The notes: generated from the sequence alone by a model not told the origin. Shown: positions 1-8,472, numbered from the stretch's first letter. The stretch: 58,414 bases of DNA from Fictibacillus phosphorivorans (GCF_023715845.1 NZ_JAMBOR010000023.1:1-58414); one strand, 5' to 3'. Numbers and translations are program-made.

Positions 1-42
1 AACAGCCCACTTTGTTTCTTTTGAATAAACGTTTTTGCCCAT
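1..42 (-). CDS. IS3-family transposase OrfA, N-terminal fragment cut by window edge
   Basis: Only the first 14 codons lie in the window, reading MGKNVYSKETKWAV from an ATG at 40-42 behind a clear GGAGGTG ribosome binding site at 51-57. The peptide resembles the start of the helix-turn-helix OrfA of IS3-family transposases, which typically opens with a Tyr-Ser-Lys-Glu type motif before the DNA-binding domain. The adjacent terminal-repeat-like sequence at 153-177 supports an insertion sequence. Recognition rests on a very short peptide, so the family call is moderate and the element cannot be named. Confidence 0.55.
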   Translation of the reverse strand, partial: MGKNVYSKETKWAV

Positions 43-177
43 GCAAAAACACCTCCGATTTTCACTTTTAATAAGTGTATCATTTCGAAGGTGTTTTATT
101 GTGTCCCAAATACCTAGGTTAGTCTAAGGTAAAACAGATTTTTTATTTAATCTGTCTACCTAAAGGGGAGCATATCA
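1..177 (-). mobile_element. Left end of an IS3-type insertion sequence (partial)
   Basis: Read on the minus strand, the element begins at 177 with TGATATGCTCCCC and runs to an AGACA motif at 153, a layout typical of IS3-group terminal inverted repeats. A hairpin follows immediately inside (arms 134-140 and 149-155). The transposase start lies 135 bp in from the end. The far end is outside the window, so neither the length nor target-site duplications can be assessed. Confidence 0.55.
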
Positions 178-248
178 ATTCCGAGGTCATCTACTAGCTG
201 CTTAAAAGGTCCTTTTTATAAACTGTCTATTTTATAGGGTGCAGTTCA
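178..248 (-). mobile_element. Second IS-like terminus, probable remnant abutting kbaA
   Basis: Positions 224-248 on the minus strand begin TGAACTGCACCC and end in AGACA. Aligned without gaps against the terminus at 153-177, 17 of 25 positions match, and both point the same way. Positions 178-223 hold only 46 bp before the next terminus, too little for a transposase. The simplest reading is an older IS end interrupted by the younger IS at 1-177. Its first three bases provide the stop codon of kbaA. Confidence 0.45.
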
Positions 249-851
249 AGATGCAATGGGCTTTTTCTGATTGTTCTTCTGCAGCAGTCTGTGCAGCATT
301 AAGATCTGATACGTATTACATAACAGTAACGGAACGAATCCCATCCAAAGAGATAAAGAATTGTTTTCTTTTAGCACCGGCACCCATTCCAGAATGGTTA
401 CCACGGTAATAAAGAAAAGCGTTGGGATGAATGCTACGTTAGATGTCTGTTTTACTTTAAAATAGGCGATGATCAATCCATATACTAAAATCGCAAGTGG
501 TATCAGGATATAATTCGTTATACTGTCGCCTTCTTTATAAAATGACGTATATCGTAAATAAAATAAATCAAACAATACGACAGCAATCAGAATAAGCTGC
601 ACACCATTCCAAAGGCGATGGCTCTTAAAGATTCCTAAGCCAAAACGATGAACAGTCAAATAAGCAAAAAAGCCCATCTGGCTGAAGACACTGAATAAGG
701 ACCCAAAGCCGATCAGTCCAAAAATGTATAATAACAGCTCAAAGGCCGTGCTGTTCTCAGGAAATTTCAAGATAAGCCCTACCGCGATGGCACTAACAAT
801 TCCGATTAAAAGTGTGGTTATAAATAAAAAGAGCCAACTTTTGATTTTCAC
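246..851 (-). CDS. kbaA: KinB-signalling pathway activation protein KbaA
   Basis: The 201-residue protein is almost entirely hydrophobic, with about six membrane spans near residues 5-30, 39-66, 84-103, 116-131, 141-158 and 168-185. Length, topology and position next to gerD match KbaA, a membrane protein that stimulates the sensor kinase KinB in the sporulation phosphorelay. The start is a GTG at 849-851 preceded by AGAGGGGG. The stop codon lies in the first bases of an IS-like terminus, so the last residues may differ from the ancestral protein. In B. subtilis pdaB lies next; here an IS takes that place. The gene is divergent from gerD. Confidence 0.8.
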   Translation of the reverse strand: MKIKSWLFLFITTLLIGIVSAIAVGLILKFPENSTAFELLLYIFGLIGFGSLFSVFSQMGFFAYLTVHRFGLGIFKSHRLWNGVQLILIAVVLFDLFYLRYTSFYKEGDSITNYILIPLAILVYGLIIAYFKVKQTSNVAFIPTLFFITVVTILEWVPVLKENNSLSLWMGFVPLLLCNTYQILMLHRLLQKNNQKKPIAS

Positions 852-998
852 GCTTGTTTTCCCCCTCTAACATGCTCCGTTACGATTGTACCAATGTCCT
901 TTTTAAATTGCCAGTTTTCCTTTAAATAACCAGTATAAATAAATCCCAAAAATCAATCCTAATGTTATATAGCCCATTTGAAAGGAGGAGGAAACCAG

Positions 999-1622
999 TT
1001 GAAAAAGATATACATTTTCCTCATTTGTATCATTCTGGCCTCTCTTACGGGCTGTGCACAAAATGAAGCCCAGGGAAGTTCCCAGATGGATTATGAAACA
1101 ACAAAGAAGATGTTTGTTGATTTACTAAAAACAGATGAAGGAAAAAAAGCAATTAAAGAAGTATTATCCGATAAAGAAATTCAGCAGGAAATGCTTATTG
1201 ACCAAGAAGTTGTAAAAAAGACGATCGAGCAGCAGCTTCTTTCTGAAAAAGGAGAGAAGTTCTGGCAGAAGCTATTTAAGGACCCTAAGTTTACAGCGAC
1301 ATTTGCAAAAAGCATGAGAAAAGAACACGAAAAATTGATGAAAGATCTTATAAAAGATCCACAGTATCAAGCAGAAGTTATGAAGATTTTGCAAAATCCT
1401 CAAATGGCCGAAAAGCTTCTCGGTCTTGTAGATACTCAGCCTGTTCGAAAAGAAATGAAAAAAATTATGCTTGAAACGTTTGAAAGTCCAATTGTTCAGG
1501 CACGTGTTGAAGAAATGCTAAAAAAAGTAGCCCACGAAGAAATCGACCAATCCATTTCGAAAAAAGGAAAAGAAGCTTCTGGCGGCAGCCAGGAGGAACA
1601 GGAACAATCGAGCGCACAATAA
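999..1622 (+). CDS. gerD: Spore germination lipoprotein GerD
   Basis: The 207-residue protein starts at a TTG (999-1001), 7 bp after GGAGGAGG; a TTG further upstream at 978 would overlap that ribosome binding site. It opens with a lipoprotein signal, a hydrophobic stretch ending in the lipobox Leu-Thr-Gly-Cys, so it should be lipid-anchored at the spore inner membrane. The rest is charged and helical, with a polar Ser/Gly/Gln-rich tail. GerD is needed for clustering of nutrient germinant receptors. It is the only plus-strand gene of the window, divergent from kbaA and convergent with salA. No sigma-G promoter could be identified confidently upstream. Confidence 0.88.
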   Translation: MKKIYIFLICIILASLTGCAQNEAQGSSQMDYETTKKMFVDLLKTDEGKKAIKEVLSDKEIQQEMLIDQEVVKKTIEQQLLSEKGEKFWQKLFKDPKFTATFAKSMRKEHEKLMKDLIKDPQYQAEVMKILQNPQMAEKLLGLVDTQPVRKEMKKIMLETFESPIVQARVEEMLKKVAHEEIDQSISKKGKEASGGSQEEQEQSSAQ

Positions 1623-1670
1623 AAGCCTCCCGTTTAGAGAGGCTTTTTTTAGGTTGTTTTTTTCAACCTC
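1620..1670. terminator. Bidirectional terminator between gerD and salA
   Basis: A hairpin with arms AAAAGCCTC and GAGGCTTTT is flanked by A and T runs and can stop transcripts from both sides. A second hairpin (AGGTTG/CAACCT, 1651-1669) follows directly, with a T run on plus. Both lie between the convergent stop codons of gerD and salA. Confidence 0.85.
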
Positions 1671-1680
1671 TTTTTATACT

Positions 1681-2724
1681 TTACTTTGTTTTTTCGATGA
1701 TGGTCTTAGCCATACGGATGTAATGTTCGCCGATTGGATGAGTCTCTTCATACACACTTGGTGCAAAATCATCTTCATTGATTTCAGGCTGACCTAATGG
1801 AATCTGCCCAAGTAAAGGAACGTTCAATTCCTCCGCTAATCGCTTACCTCCATCTTTACCAAAAACATACTCTTTTTCGCCTGTGGACTGGCTTTGGAAA
1901 TAAGCCATGTTCTCAACAATTCCAAGCACTTCATGATTTGTCTTAATCGCCATCGTTCCCGCTCTTGCGGCAACAAACGCGGCAGTAGCATGAGGTGTGG
2001 TTACGATTACTTCCTTACATTTTGGAATCATCTTATGAACGTCCAGCGCAACATCCCCTGTCCCAGGTGGCAGATCGAGAAGAACATAATCGAGATCTCC
2101 CCATTCTACTTCACTAAAGAAGTTCATCAGCATTTTTCCTAGCATCGGTCCGCGCCAAATGACCGGTGCATTATCCTCTACGAAAAACGCCATGGAAATA
2201 ACTTTTACCCCAAAACGCTCCACAGGAAAGATTCGATCTCCTTTTACTTTAGGGCGTTCTGTGATTCCCATCATATCCGGGACACTGAATCCATAAATGT
2301 CTGCGTCGATCAATCCGACTTTCTTTCCTAACCTAGCAAGCGCTACAGCTAAGTTAACAGAAACGGTTGATTTCCCAACTCCGCCTTTACCACTCGCGAT
2401 CGCGATAAACTGAGTCTTGCTGTTTTCAGACAGAAGAGTCTGCGGACTAGCTTGCTGTTGGGGCTGGCTTTCTGTCTGAACATCTTCTCTTTTTTCAAAT
2501 CTTAAACCGACGGACTCAACGCCAGCGTTCTTAAGAACTTGTACGATCTGCTGCTGCAGCTGCATCTGCTCAGGTGTTCCTGTATGCGCTAAGCCAATTT
2601 TCAAACCTACATAGCCTTCTTTTATTTTTAGCTGACGGATACTTCCAGAGTCCACCATGCTTTTATGTAAATAAGGGTCTTGAATAGGACTTAACAGTTC
2701 GATCACTTTCTCTTCCGTAAGCAC
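1681..2724 (-). CDS. salA: SalA, Mrp/NBP35-family P-loop ATPase
   Basis: The protein of 347 residues has an N-terminal MIP18/DUF59-like domain (about 1-80), a Gln-rich linker, and a Mrp-type ATPase domain whose deviant Walker A SGKGGVGKST spans residues 111-120. The C-terminal CPxC cluster-binding motif found in iron-sulfur carrier Mrp proteins is absent: after VENMAYF comes a Gln/Ser stretch without cysteines. This agrees with SalA of B. subtilis, a regulator that represses scoC, rather than with a classical Fe-S scaffold. The start is a GTG at 2722-2724. Neighbours are cwlD and gerD, as in B. subtilis. Confidence 0.85.
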   Translation of the reverse strand: MLTEEKVIELLSPIQDPYLHKSMVDSGSIRQLKIKEGYVGLKIGLAHTGTPEQMQLQQQIVQVLKNAGVESVGLRFEKREDVQTESQPQQQASPQTLLSENSKTQFIAIASGKGGVGKSTVSVNLAVALARLGKKVGLIDADIYGFSVPDMMGITERPKVKGDRIFPVERFGVKVISMAFFVEDNAPVIWRGPMLGKMLMNFFSEVEWGDLDYVLLDLPPGTGDVALDVHKMIPKCKEVIVTTPHATAAFVAARAGTMAIKTNHEVLGIVENMAYFQSQSTGEKEYVFGKDGGKRLAEELNVPLLGQIPLGQPEINEDDFAPSVYEETHPIGEHYIRMAKTIIEKTK

Positions 2725-2753
2725 ATAGACACATCCTTTACCTGTAAACTTCC

Positions 2754-2768
2754 CTTTCAGTATATCAC
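2754..2768 (-). promoter_or_regulatory. Possible extended -10 promoter of salA
   Basis: The minus strand reads TGATATACT, an extended -10 (TGN-TATACT, hexamer at 2759-2764) about 35 bp before the salA start codon. No good -35 hexamer sits at the right distance, so this is a weak, motif-only call. Confidence 0.35.
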
Positions 2769-2811
2769 AACCTTACTGTCACTCCCATGAAAGCGGTTTT
2801 TTAAATCCAAT

Positions 2812-2840
2812 AAAAAAACCCCTTAATCATAAGGAGTTTT
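2812..2840 (-). terminator. cwlD terminator overlapping the stop codon
   Basis: The hairpin ACTCC...GGGGT followed by seven T residues includes the last codons and TAA of cwlD. Translation to the stop would cover the stem, so coding sequence and terminator share bases. It separates cwlD from salA. Confidence 0.75.
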
Positions 2841-3548
2841 TGGAGGTGTTTCGTTTGTATAAAACCTGAGCATTCCTTGGTAGATGGAAGCAGCTACTTT
2901 TTGCTGGTATGATTTTGTCTTTAACAGTTCACGCTCAGTTGGATTCGATAAAAATCCGACTTCCACTAATGCACCCGGGACTTTTGCTGATCGAAGCAGG
3001 TAAAGTCCTTCAATCGATTTAGCAAACCTGTTCGTATTTTCTAGGTTCCGTTTAATCTCATCTTGAATAAATAGAGATACTGCTTCACCCTCTTCTTTTC
3101 CAGGATGATAAAAAACTTGAGCCCCTCTCCATCTAGAGGAAGGCAACGAATTTAAATGAATACTGATAAATAAGTCCGCATGACTTTCATTAATGATCTT
3201 TTTACGCGCTTTTAAATCTTCCCATTTTCGATGTCTTAACTTCTTCGTTCCTTTATCAGCCAAGTCTTTGTCTGTCTCACGGGTCATGATCACAAGTGCT
3301 CCCGCTTCCTGCAGATAATCCCTCAGCATGACAGAGATGTTTAAGGCGATCTCTTTCTCAAGTACTTCACCGTCACCAACGGCACCGCCATCTGCACCGC
3401 CATGTCCAGGATCAATGACGATAATTTTTCCGGATAACGGCAAATTCCATGCCCGCCATGAATCATTATCTAAAAAACGATAGGTGAAAATAAAGACAAG
3501 GACTGCGCAACCTAAAGCAAATGCGGCTCCCTTCACCCACTTTTTCAT
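2823..3548 (-). CDS. cwlD: N-acetylmuramoyl-L-alanine amidase CwlD
   Basis: The 241-residue protein has a membrane anchor or signal segment (about 7-24) and an Amidase_3 domain. Zinc ligands are likely His49 (in DPGHGGADGG), Glu64 and His131 (in FISIHLNS), with catalytic Glu197 in VEVGFLSNPTE. CwlD cleaves the stem peptide from muramic acid, the first step of muramic-delta-lactam formation in spore cortex, needed later for germination-specific cortex lysis. The start ATG follows AGGGGGAC. It lies downstream of the ybaK-like gene, as in B. subtilis. Sporulation control is expected from the family, but no sigma-E or sigma-G promoter is obvious. Confidence 0.9.
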   Translation of the reverse strand: MKKWVKGAAFALGCAVLVFIFTYRFLDNDSWRAWNLPLSGKIIVIDPGHGGADGGAVGDGEVLEKEIALNISVMLRDYLQEAGALVIMTRETDKDLADKGTKKLRHRKWEDLKARKKIINESHADLFISIHLNSLPSSRWRGAQVFYHPGKEEGEAVSLFIQDEIKRNLENTNRFAKSIEGLYLLRSAKVPGALVEVGFLSNPTERELLKTKSYQQKVAASIYQGMLRFYTNETPPKTPYD

Positions 3549-3621
3549 GTTTTGTCCCCCTATACAAGCCTTATATCACTATGTATATGGGACAAGAAAG
3601 CTGTTTATAACCGATTGGAAA

Positions 3622-4062
3622 TTATTGCAGTTTCATCCTATAACGCTTTTCGCCATTTTTGTATCCTTCCATCCACCAAAGATGTACAAAGCTCTCACAG
3701 CAGAGGTGCAGGGATTCCATCATCATCTCAGTGCCCCAGCACCAGAACTGCCAATATTCAAAAAGTCCGTCTGCGATTGCTTTTTGTTTTTCATAAGCAC
3801 GTTCTTTAATCTTCTCTAAGGTTTCACCATGGTACGCAAACCGGCTGTAACCTGCACCTAAAAGATAGGCGTCGATCGCCATATCAATACATGCGTCTTC
3901 GATATCATTTTGATAAAGAAGAGAGTATTGAAAAAACGGCTGGAACAAACGGTGAAATTCCTTCTTTATGTTAGCAAGCGACAAGTCGCGCAGTACCTTC
4001 CGCTCGAAATTTTCTTTTTTATAACGCTGTTTTTCTCTAAAGTTGTTTAATACAATAGCCAT
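3622..4062 (-). CDS. ybaK: YbaK-like protein (DUF2521 family), function unknown
   Basis: The 146-residue protein is rich in aromatic residues and charges, with no signal peptide or membrane span. Size and position between rpsI and cwlD match B. subtilis YbaK, of the uncharacterised DUF2521 family. The middle is helical (Asp-Ala-Cys-Ile-Asp-Met-Ala-Ile-Asp-Ala-Tyr), followed by a Trp/Cys-rich patch around 103-130 (WQFWCW, HLCCES) that could bind a metal or partner; that is speculation. The ATG follows GGAAGGGGAG. Co-transcription with cwlD is plausible, with 73 bp between them and no terminator. Confidence 0.75.
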   Translation of the reverse strand: MAIVLNNFREKQRYKKENFERKVLRDLSLANIKKEFHRLFQPFFQYSLLYQNDIEDACIDMAIDAYLLGAGYSRFAYHGETLEKIKERAYEKQKAIADGLFEYWQFWCWGTEMMMESLHLCCESFVHLWWMEGYKNGEKRYRMKLQ

Positions 4063-4181
4063 ACTTTCTCCCCTTCCTGCGTTTTACCTCAACGCATTGT
4101 TTGTCTGTACCTTTATTTTTCTCAAAGGAAGGTGGAACGACACTGCATAAAAGATGGTAAGGGAAAAGCTGGCATAAAACA

Positions 4182-4213
4182 AAAACCCCGCTCTCCAAAG
4201 AGAACAGGGTTTT
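4182..4213 (-). terminator. Terminator after rpsI
   Basis: A long stem with arms AAAACCCTGTTCTC and GAGAGCGGGGTTTT and a T-rich end lies 17 bp after the rpsI stop codon. It marks the end of the ribosomal superoperon. The bases from 4063 to 4181 hold no gene or clear promoter. Confidence 0.9.
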
Positions 4214-4229
4214 GATAAACGTATAAAGA

Positions 4230-4622
4230 TTAACGTTTTGAGAACTGAGGTGCACGACGAGCGCCTTTAAGTCCGTACTTCTTACGCTCTTTCATACGAG
4301 CGTCACGAGTAAGGAATCCAGCTGCTTTAAGAGATCCGCGGTACTCAGGATCTGCTTCTAGAAGCGCACGAGAGATACCGTGACGGATAGCTCCTGCTTG
4401 TCCAGTGTATCCACCGCCATGAACAGTTACTAATACGTCATACTTATCAGTTGTTTCAGTTGTGTTAAGTGGTTGCTTAACGATAAGCTTTAATGTTTCT
4501 AATCCGAAAAATTCGTCTATGTCACGTCCGTTGATAACGATACGGCCTTCACCAGGAACTAATCGTACACGTGCTACGGAGTGCTTACGACGTCCAGTGC
4601 CATAATATTGTACTTGTGCCAC
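4230..4622 (-). CDS. rpsI: 30S ribosomal protein S9
   Basis: A complete S9 of 130 residues, opening with [18 protein letters not shown] and ending in the conserved basic tail [11 protein letters not shown], whose terminal Lys-Arg reaches the P-site tRNA in the small subunit head. The start is a GTG (4620-4622), 8 bp after AAGGAGGG. It lies 17 bp after rplM in the usual L13-S9 pair and is the last gene of the operon. Confidence 0.97.
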   Translation of the reverse strand: MAQVQYYGTGRRKHSVARVRLVPGEGRIVINGRDIDEFFGLETLKLIVKQPLNTTETTDKYDVLVTVHGGGYTGQAGAIRHGISRALLEADPEYRGSLKAAGFLTRDARMKERKKYGLKGARRAPQFSKR

Positions 4623-4639
4623 GTAAATACCCTCCTTTT

Positions 4640-5077
4640 TTATCCGCGTAACTCGTAGTTTTCAGGTTTTTGTGCTTGATGATTGTGCTCAGCTCCAGCA
4701 TATACGTGAAGCTTTTTGAACATTTGGCGACCAAGGCTATTCTTTGGAAGCATACCTTTGATTGCTAACTCAAGCATTTGAACCGGACGAGTTGTACGCA
4801 TTTCTAATGCAGTTCTAGTACGAAGTCCACCTGGGTGTCCAGTGTGGCGGTAATAAATTTTGTCAGTCAATTTCTTACCTGTTAATTCAATCTTTTCTGC
4901 GTTGATGATGATCACGTGATCACCAGTGTCAACGTGTGGTGTATAAATAGGCTTATGCTTACCGCGAAGGATAGAAGCAACTTCACTGGATAGACGTCCA
5001 AGAGTCTTGCCTTCAGCGTCGATCACAAACCATTTACGTTCTACTTCAGAAGCTTTCGCCATGAAAGTCGTACGCAT
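4640..5077 (-). CDS. rplM: 50S ribosomal protein L13
   Basis: L13 of 145 residues, an early-assembly protein bound to 23S rRNA. The ATG at 5077 ([16 protein letters not shown]) is chosen because it sits 8 bp after AGGAGGG; an upstream in-frame ATG at 5101 would put extra residues ahead of the conserved start. Conserved [17 protein letters not shown] and GMLPKN are present. It forms a pair with rpsI and has its own promoter and an untranslated leader of about 100 nt. Confidence 0.97.
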   Translation of the reverse strand: MRTTFMAKASEVERKWFVIDAEGKTLGRLSSEVASILRGKHKPIYTPHVDTGDHVIIINAEKIELTGKKLTDKIYYRHTGHPGGLRTRTALEMRTTRPVQMLELAIKGMLPKNSLGRQMFKKLHVYAGAEHNHQAQKPENYELRG

Positions 5078-5178
5078 GTGTTTTCCCTCCTGTATCTTCA
5101 ATCAATTTCAATTATATTCAATGTGAACATTTCCCAAAATATCTCCGGGGCATGTGGACGATATCTTTAGAAATACCA
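5078..5178 (-). promoter_or_regulatory. Candidate L13 leader (autoregulatory 5' UTR of rplM)
   Basis: Between the promoter at 5185-5213 and the rplM ribosome binding site lies a leader of about 100 nt. Firmicute rplM genes often carry an L13 leader bound by excess L13. The leader includes CCCCGGAGAT and a GGGAAATGTTC segment able to fold, but the structure was not computed, so the call rests mainly on position. Confidence 0.5.
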
Positions 5179-5184
5179 AATAAT

Positions 5185-5213
5185 ATCTTATAATACATGA
5201 ACAACGATGTCAA
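5185..5213 (-). promoter_or_regulatory. Promoter of rplM-rpsI
   Basis: The minus strand has TTGACA (5208-5213), a 17-bp spacer and TAAGAT (5185-5190), close to the sigma-A consensus. It begins 14 bp after the truA stop codon and gives rplM-rpsI transcription independent of upstream genes. Confidence 0.75.
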
Positions 5214-5227
5214 GCGTATCCTAAATA

Positions 5228-5980
5228 TTATTCAGGATTCTCTTGGTAATTAACTTGATGCAAGTAAAGTCCATGAGCAGGTGCCGTTTTTCCGGCTAAC
5301 GCACGGTCTTTAGCTGCGATCATACCACTGATCTCATCAGGTGTTCTTTTGCCTTGTCCCACTTCTAAAAGAGTTCCGACGATGATCCTTACCATGTTGT
5401 ACAAAAAGCCGCTGCCTTTGATTTTAAAGGTCAGAACCTCATCTTCCTCAAGCAGCTCTAACGAATAGATCGTTCTCACCTTATCTGCCACTTCTGAGCG
5501 GGCTGAAGAGAATGATGTAAAGTCGTGAGTTCCAATAAACGACACGCAAGCGCTTTGCATAGCCTGGATGTTTAAAGGATACGGATAATGATATAAATGG
5601 TTTCTTCTAAAGACATCTGGCTGTTTCCTTACGAGCAGCTTATAATGATACTCTTTGCTTTCTGCTGAGAACCGGGAATGAAATGAATTCGTTACCTCTT
5701 CTACACGTTTTATAACAATGTCATTCGGAAGCATAGCATTTAAAGCTTTAACCCAAGCATCACCAGGTATGTTCATTTCAGTATCAAAATGAAACACTTG
5801 TCCGACTGCATGCACACCCGCATCCGTCCGGCCAGAGGCTGAGATCTGGACAGCCTCTCCTTTATGCATCTTTTGGAGAACAGACTGAATCGTGCCTTGC
5901 ACCGTTCTTCCGCTAGGCTGTATTTGGTATCCGGCAAAATCAGTTCCGTCATAAGCTACGGTTACTTTCATACGAGCCAT
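5228..5980 (-). CDS. truA: tRNA pseudouridine(38-40) synthase TruA
   Basis: The 250-residue TruA converts U38-U40 in tRNA anticodon arms to pseudouridine. The catalytic aspartate is Asp53 in [15 protein letters not shown]. The C-terminal motif [20 protein letters not shown] is also typical. The ATG follows AAAGGAG. It lies 11 bp after ecfT, the conserved bacillar order ecfA1-ecfA2-ecfT-truA-rplM-rpsI. Confidence 0.96.
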   Translation of the reverse strand: MARMKVTVAYDGTDFAGYQIQPSGRTVQGTIQSVLQKMHKGEAVQISASGRTDAGVHAVGQVFHFDTEMNIPGDAWVKALNAMLPNDIVIKRVEEVTNSFHSRFSAESKEYHYKLLVRKQPDVFRRNHLYHYPYPLNIQAMQSACVSFIGTHDFTSFSSARSEVADKVRTIYSLELLEEDEVLTFKIKGSGFLYNMVRIIVGTLLEVGQGKRTPDEISGMIAAKDRALAGKTAPAHGLYLHQVNYQENPE

Positions 5981-5991
5981 GGTTTTCTCCT

Positions 5992-6789
5992 TTAACTGCG
6001 TAATAAGAATAGCGATAATGTCAGCAAGATCAAGAGAACGATAGCGAATGTATCCCGGTTATGCCACTCTAGAGCTCTTAACCTCGTTCTGCCTTCACCG
6101 CCGCGGTATCCTCTTGCTTCCATCGCGAGCGCCAGCTCTTCTGCCCGCTTAAACGAAGAGATAAACAAAGGAACCAGAAGCGGTACAAAAGCCTTTGCTC
6201 TTTCTTTTATCGGTCCACTCGTAAAATCAGCACCACGAGCCATCTGGGCCTTCATAATCTTCTCTGTCTCTTGTAAAAGCGTCGGTATAAAACGAAGCGA
6301 TATTGACATCATCAGAGCAAACTCATGAACAGGCAGCTTCCACTTTTTCAATGGACCTAAAAGATGTTCGAGACCATCTGTTATATCAATCGGTGTCGTA
6401 GTTAAAGTCAGCAGCGAGGTCATCAAGACAAGTAATAAAAGTCTCATCGCAATAAAAATCCCTTGGATGACTCCCCCTTCATATATCTCTAACCAGCCCG
6501 CTTTATAGAGCACATCTCCTTCTTTTGTTAAAAAGACATGCAAAAGCATCGTAAATACGACAAGGATAAGGATAGGTTTAAGCCCTTTGTATAGATAACG
6601 TACTGGCACTTTGGATGCTGAGATCGTGACTGCTGTAAAAGCAATCAAGAGACCGTACGTAATCCAGTTGTTAGCCAAAAAGACGATGAACAGATAAAAG
6701 AATGCAGCGATCAGCTTTGAGCGTGAATCCATCCGGTGCAGAGGGGAAGACGCCGGGTAATACTGACCAATAATTACGTTTTGCAGCAT
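5992..6789 (-). CDS. ecfT: ECF transporter transmembrane component EcfT
   Basis: The 265-residue membrane subunit couples the two ATPases to exchangeable substrate-binding S components for vitamin uptake. The N-terminus reads [20 protein letters not shown]; four to five hydrophobic spans follow. The coupling helices carry the diagnostic Ala-Arg-Gly motifs (MARGAD near 190 and MEARGYRG near 230). The ATG at 6789 is chosen over an upstream candidate because it follows AGAGGGGGAG and lies 1 bp after ecfA2. No S component is encoded nearby, so this is the shared group-II module. Confidence 0.93.
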   Translation of the reverse strand: MLQNVIIGQYYPASSPLHRMDSRSKLIAAFFYLFIVFLANNWITYGLLIAFTAVTISASKVPVRYLYKGLKPILILVVFTMLLHVFLTKEGDVLYKAGWLEIYEGGVIQGIFIAMRLLLLVLMTSLLTLTTTPIDITDGLEHLLGPLKKWKLPVHEFALMMSISLRFIPTLLQETEKIMKAQMARGADFTSGPIKERAKAFVPLLVPLFISSFKRAEELALAMEARGYRGGEGRTRLRALEWHNRDTFAIVLLILLTLSLFLLRS

Positions 6790-6790
6790 A

Positions 6791-7657
6791 CTAGCTCCCC
6801 CTCTTCTTGAGAGCTTGTCCAAGACTTTTAGCCAGTTCTTCGATCGTGAAATTCGAAAGTGACAGGTGCTGCCCTGACTTCTCATTCCACTTCAACAGAA
6901 ATTGAACCGTTTCCGGTACATCCAATCCCGCCTCCTGAAGAGCTTTTCTCTCATTAAAAATTTCCCTTGGCTTTCCATGCAAGTAGAGTTCACCCTTATG
7001 CATGACAGCAATCTCATCTGCATACTTGGAGGCATCCTCCATGCTGTGAGTAACAAGCACGGTTGTTAACTTATTCTTTTGATGAAGATCATAAAAAAGT
7101 TCCATGATCTCTACACGTCCAGCAGGATCCAATCCTGCAGTGGGTTCATCAAGAATTAACACTTCTGGTTTCATAGCAAGCACTCCAGCGATTGCTACCC
7201 TTCTCATCTGGCCGCCACTGAGATCAAACGGAGATTTACTCAAAACCGTTTGCGGCAAACCTACCATCTCAATCACTCTTGAAGCTGTCTTCTTCGCTTC
7301 CTCTTCTGACATTCCAAAATTGCGGGGGCCGAACATGATGTCCTTTTCTACTGTTTCCTCAAAAAGCTGATGTTCTGGATATTGAAAGACGATTCCCGCT
7401 TTTTTGCGAAGCGGTTTTAGATCTTGCTTCTTTCCGCCAGCTTCTAAAATCGTTTCACCCATTCTTATCGAACCAGCTGAAGGTTTTAACAAACCATTCA
7501 AATGCTGAATGAGTGTCGACTTACCAGAACCCGTATGCCCGATGAGTGCGAGGAATGTTTCATGAGGTATATCCAAATTCACATCATGAAGGGCACGCCT
7601 TTCAAATGGCGTTCCTTGCATATAACGATGTTCGAGTTGCTTTATGCTAATTTCCAT
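6791..7657 (-). CDS. ecfA2: ECF transporter ATPase EcfA2
   Basis: An ABC ATPase of 288 residues. Walker A is GHTGSGKST (40-48), followed by the Q-loop [13 protein letters not shown], the signature LSGGQMRR, Walker [13 protein letters not shown] and the switch histidine in VTHSMED. The extended C-terminal region after about residue 220 is the EcfA dimerisation part. It overlaps ecfA1 by 16 bp, implying translational coupling. Together with EcfA1 and EcfT it powers uptake of micronutrients bound by S components elsewhere in the genome. Confidence 0.94.
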   Translation of the reverse strand: MEISIKQLEHRYMQGTPFERRALHDVNLDIPHETFLALIGHTGSGKSTLIQHLNGLLKPSAGSIRMGETILEAGGKKQDLKPLRKKAGIVFQYPEHQLFEETVEKDIMFGPRNFGMSEEEAKKTASRVIEMVGLPQTVLSKSPFDLSGGQMRRVAIAGVLAMKPEVLILDEPTAGLDPAGRVEIMELFYDLHQKNKLTTVLVTHSMEDASKYADEIAVMHKGELYLHGKPREIFNERKALQEAGLDVPETVQFLLKWNEKSGQHLSLSNFTIEELAKSLGQALKKRGS

Positions 7658-8472
7658 AATGCATCCACCAGCTCTTCCTGCGTTAGATATCCTCTATCCA
7701 GCTCGACTCCCTGACGGCGAAGAGCTTCGCTTAATTTTAGTGAAAACGGTAAATCCAGACCAGCAGACTTCAACAGATCACGCTGCTGAAAGATTGCATC
7801 TGGTACTCCTTCTGCTGCTTTTTCCCCCATTTTCATGACGACAACTCGGTCTGCACTTAGCGCTTCCTCTAAATCATGAGTGATTGAAATAACAGTTATG
7901 CCTTCGTTTTGGTTGAGTTCACGCACTGTCTCCATCACTTCAATTCTACCTATTGGATCAAGCATTGAAGTGGCTTCATCTAATACAATGACAGAAGGCT
8001 TCTGTGCTAGAATACCCGCAATCGCGACTCTCTGTTTTTGCCCACCAGATAATTGATGCGGTTCTTGATCTAAGAAAGCTTCCATGCCAACCCGTTGTAC
8101 ACTCTCATTGATTCGCTTGATCATCTCGTCACGAGGTACACCGAAGTTTTCAAGGCCGAACGCAATATCGTCCTTAACGCTTGTCCCTACAAACTGATTA
8201 TCAGGGTTTTGAAAAACCATTCCTACCTGTCTGCGGATTTCCCAGATGTCATCCTCACGCGAAGTTACGTAGTCTGACACATTAACAGTTCCCTCATGAG
8301 GCAGCAACAGACCATTCAGCAATTTAGCCAAAGTAGACTTCCCTGAACCATTATGTCCAACAATTGAAAGCCACTCGCCTTTATATACATCTAAGCTCAC
8401 GTTTTTCAGCGTAGCCGTCTCTTCTCCCGGATAAAAAAAGGTCACATCCTTAACCGATATAATGTTCTCCAT
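7642..8472 (-). CDS. ecfA1: ECF transporter ATPase EcfA1
   Basis: An ABC ATPase of 276 residues starting MENIISVKDVTFFYPGEE. The ATG at 8472 follows TTAGAGGAGGAC. Walker A GHNGSGKST lies at 39-47, followed by Q-loop FQNPDNQFVG, signature LSGGQKQR, Walker B VIVLDEATSMLD and switch ITHDLEEA. It is first in the ecfA1-ecfA2-ecfT unit and forms a heterodimer with EcfA2. It lies 258 bp after rplQ, beyond a terminator, so it probably has its own promoter as well as read-through. Confidence 0.94.
   Translation of the reverse strand: MENIISVKDVTFFYPGEETATLKNVSLDVYKGEWLSIVGHNGSGKSTLAKLLNGLLLPHEGTVNVSDYVTSREDDIWEIRRQVGMVFQNPDNQFVGTSVKDDIAFGLENFGVPRDEMIKRINESVQRVGMEAFLDQEPHQLSGGQKQRVAIAGILAQKPSVIVLDEATSMLDPIGRIEVMETVRELNQNEGITVISITHDLEEALSADRVVVMKMGEKAAEGVPDAIFQQRDLLKSAGLDLPFSLKLSEALRRQGVELDRGYLTQEELVDALWKLA

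Noticed and set aside
852-998. Sigma-G promoter for gerD
   Set aside because: GTATAAA at about 931 could be a -35, but no convincing CATNNTA -10 sits 17-18 bp downstream.
4037-4255. 72-codon minus-strand frame spanning the rpsI terminator
   Set aside because: It overlaps the terminator and both neighbouring genes and shows no conserved features.
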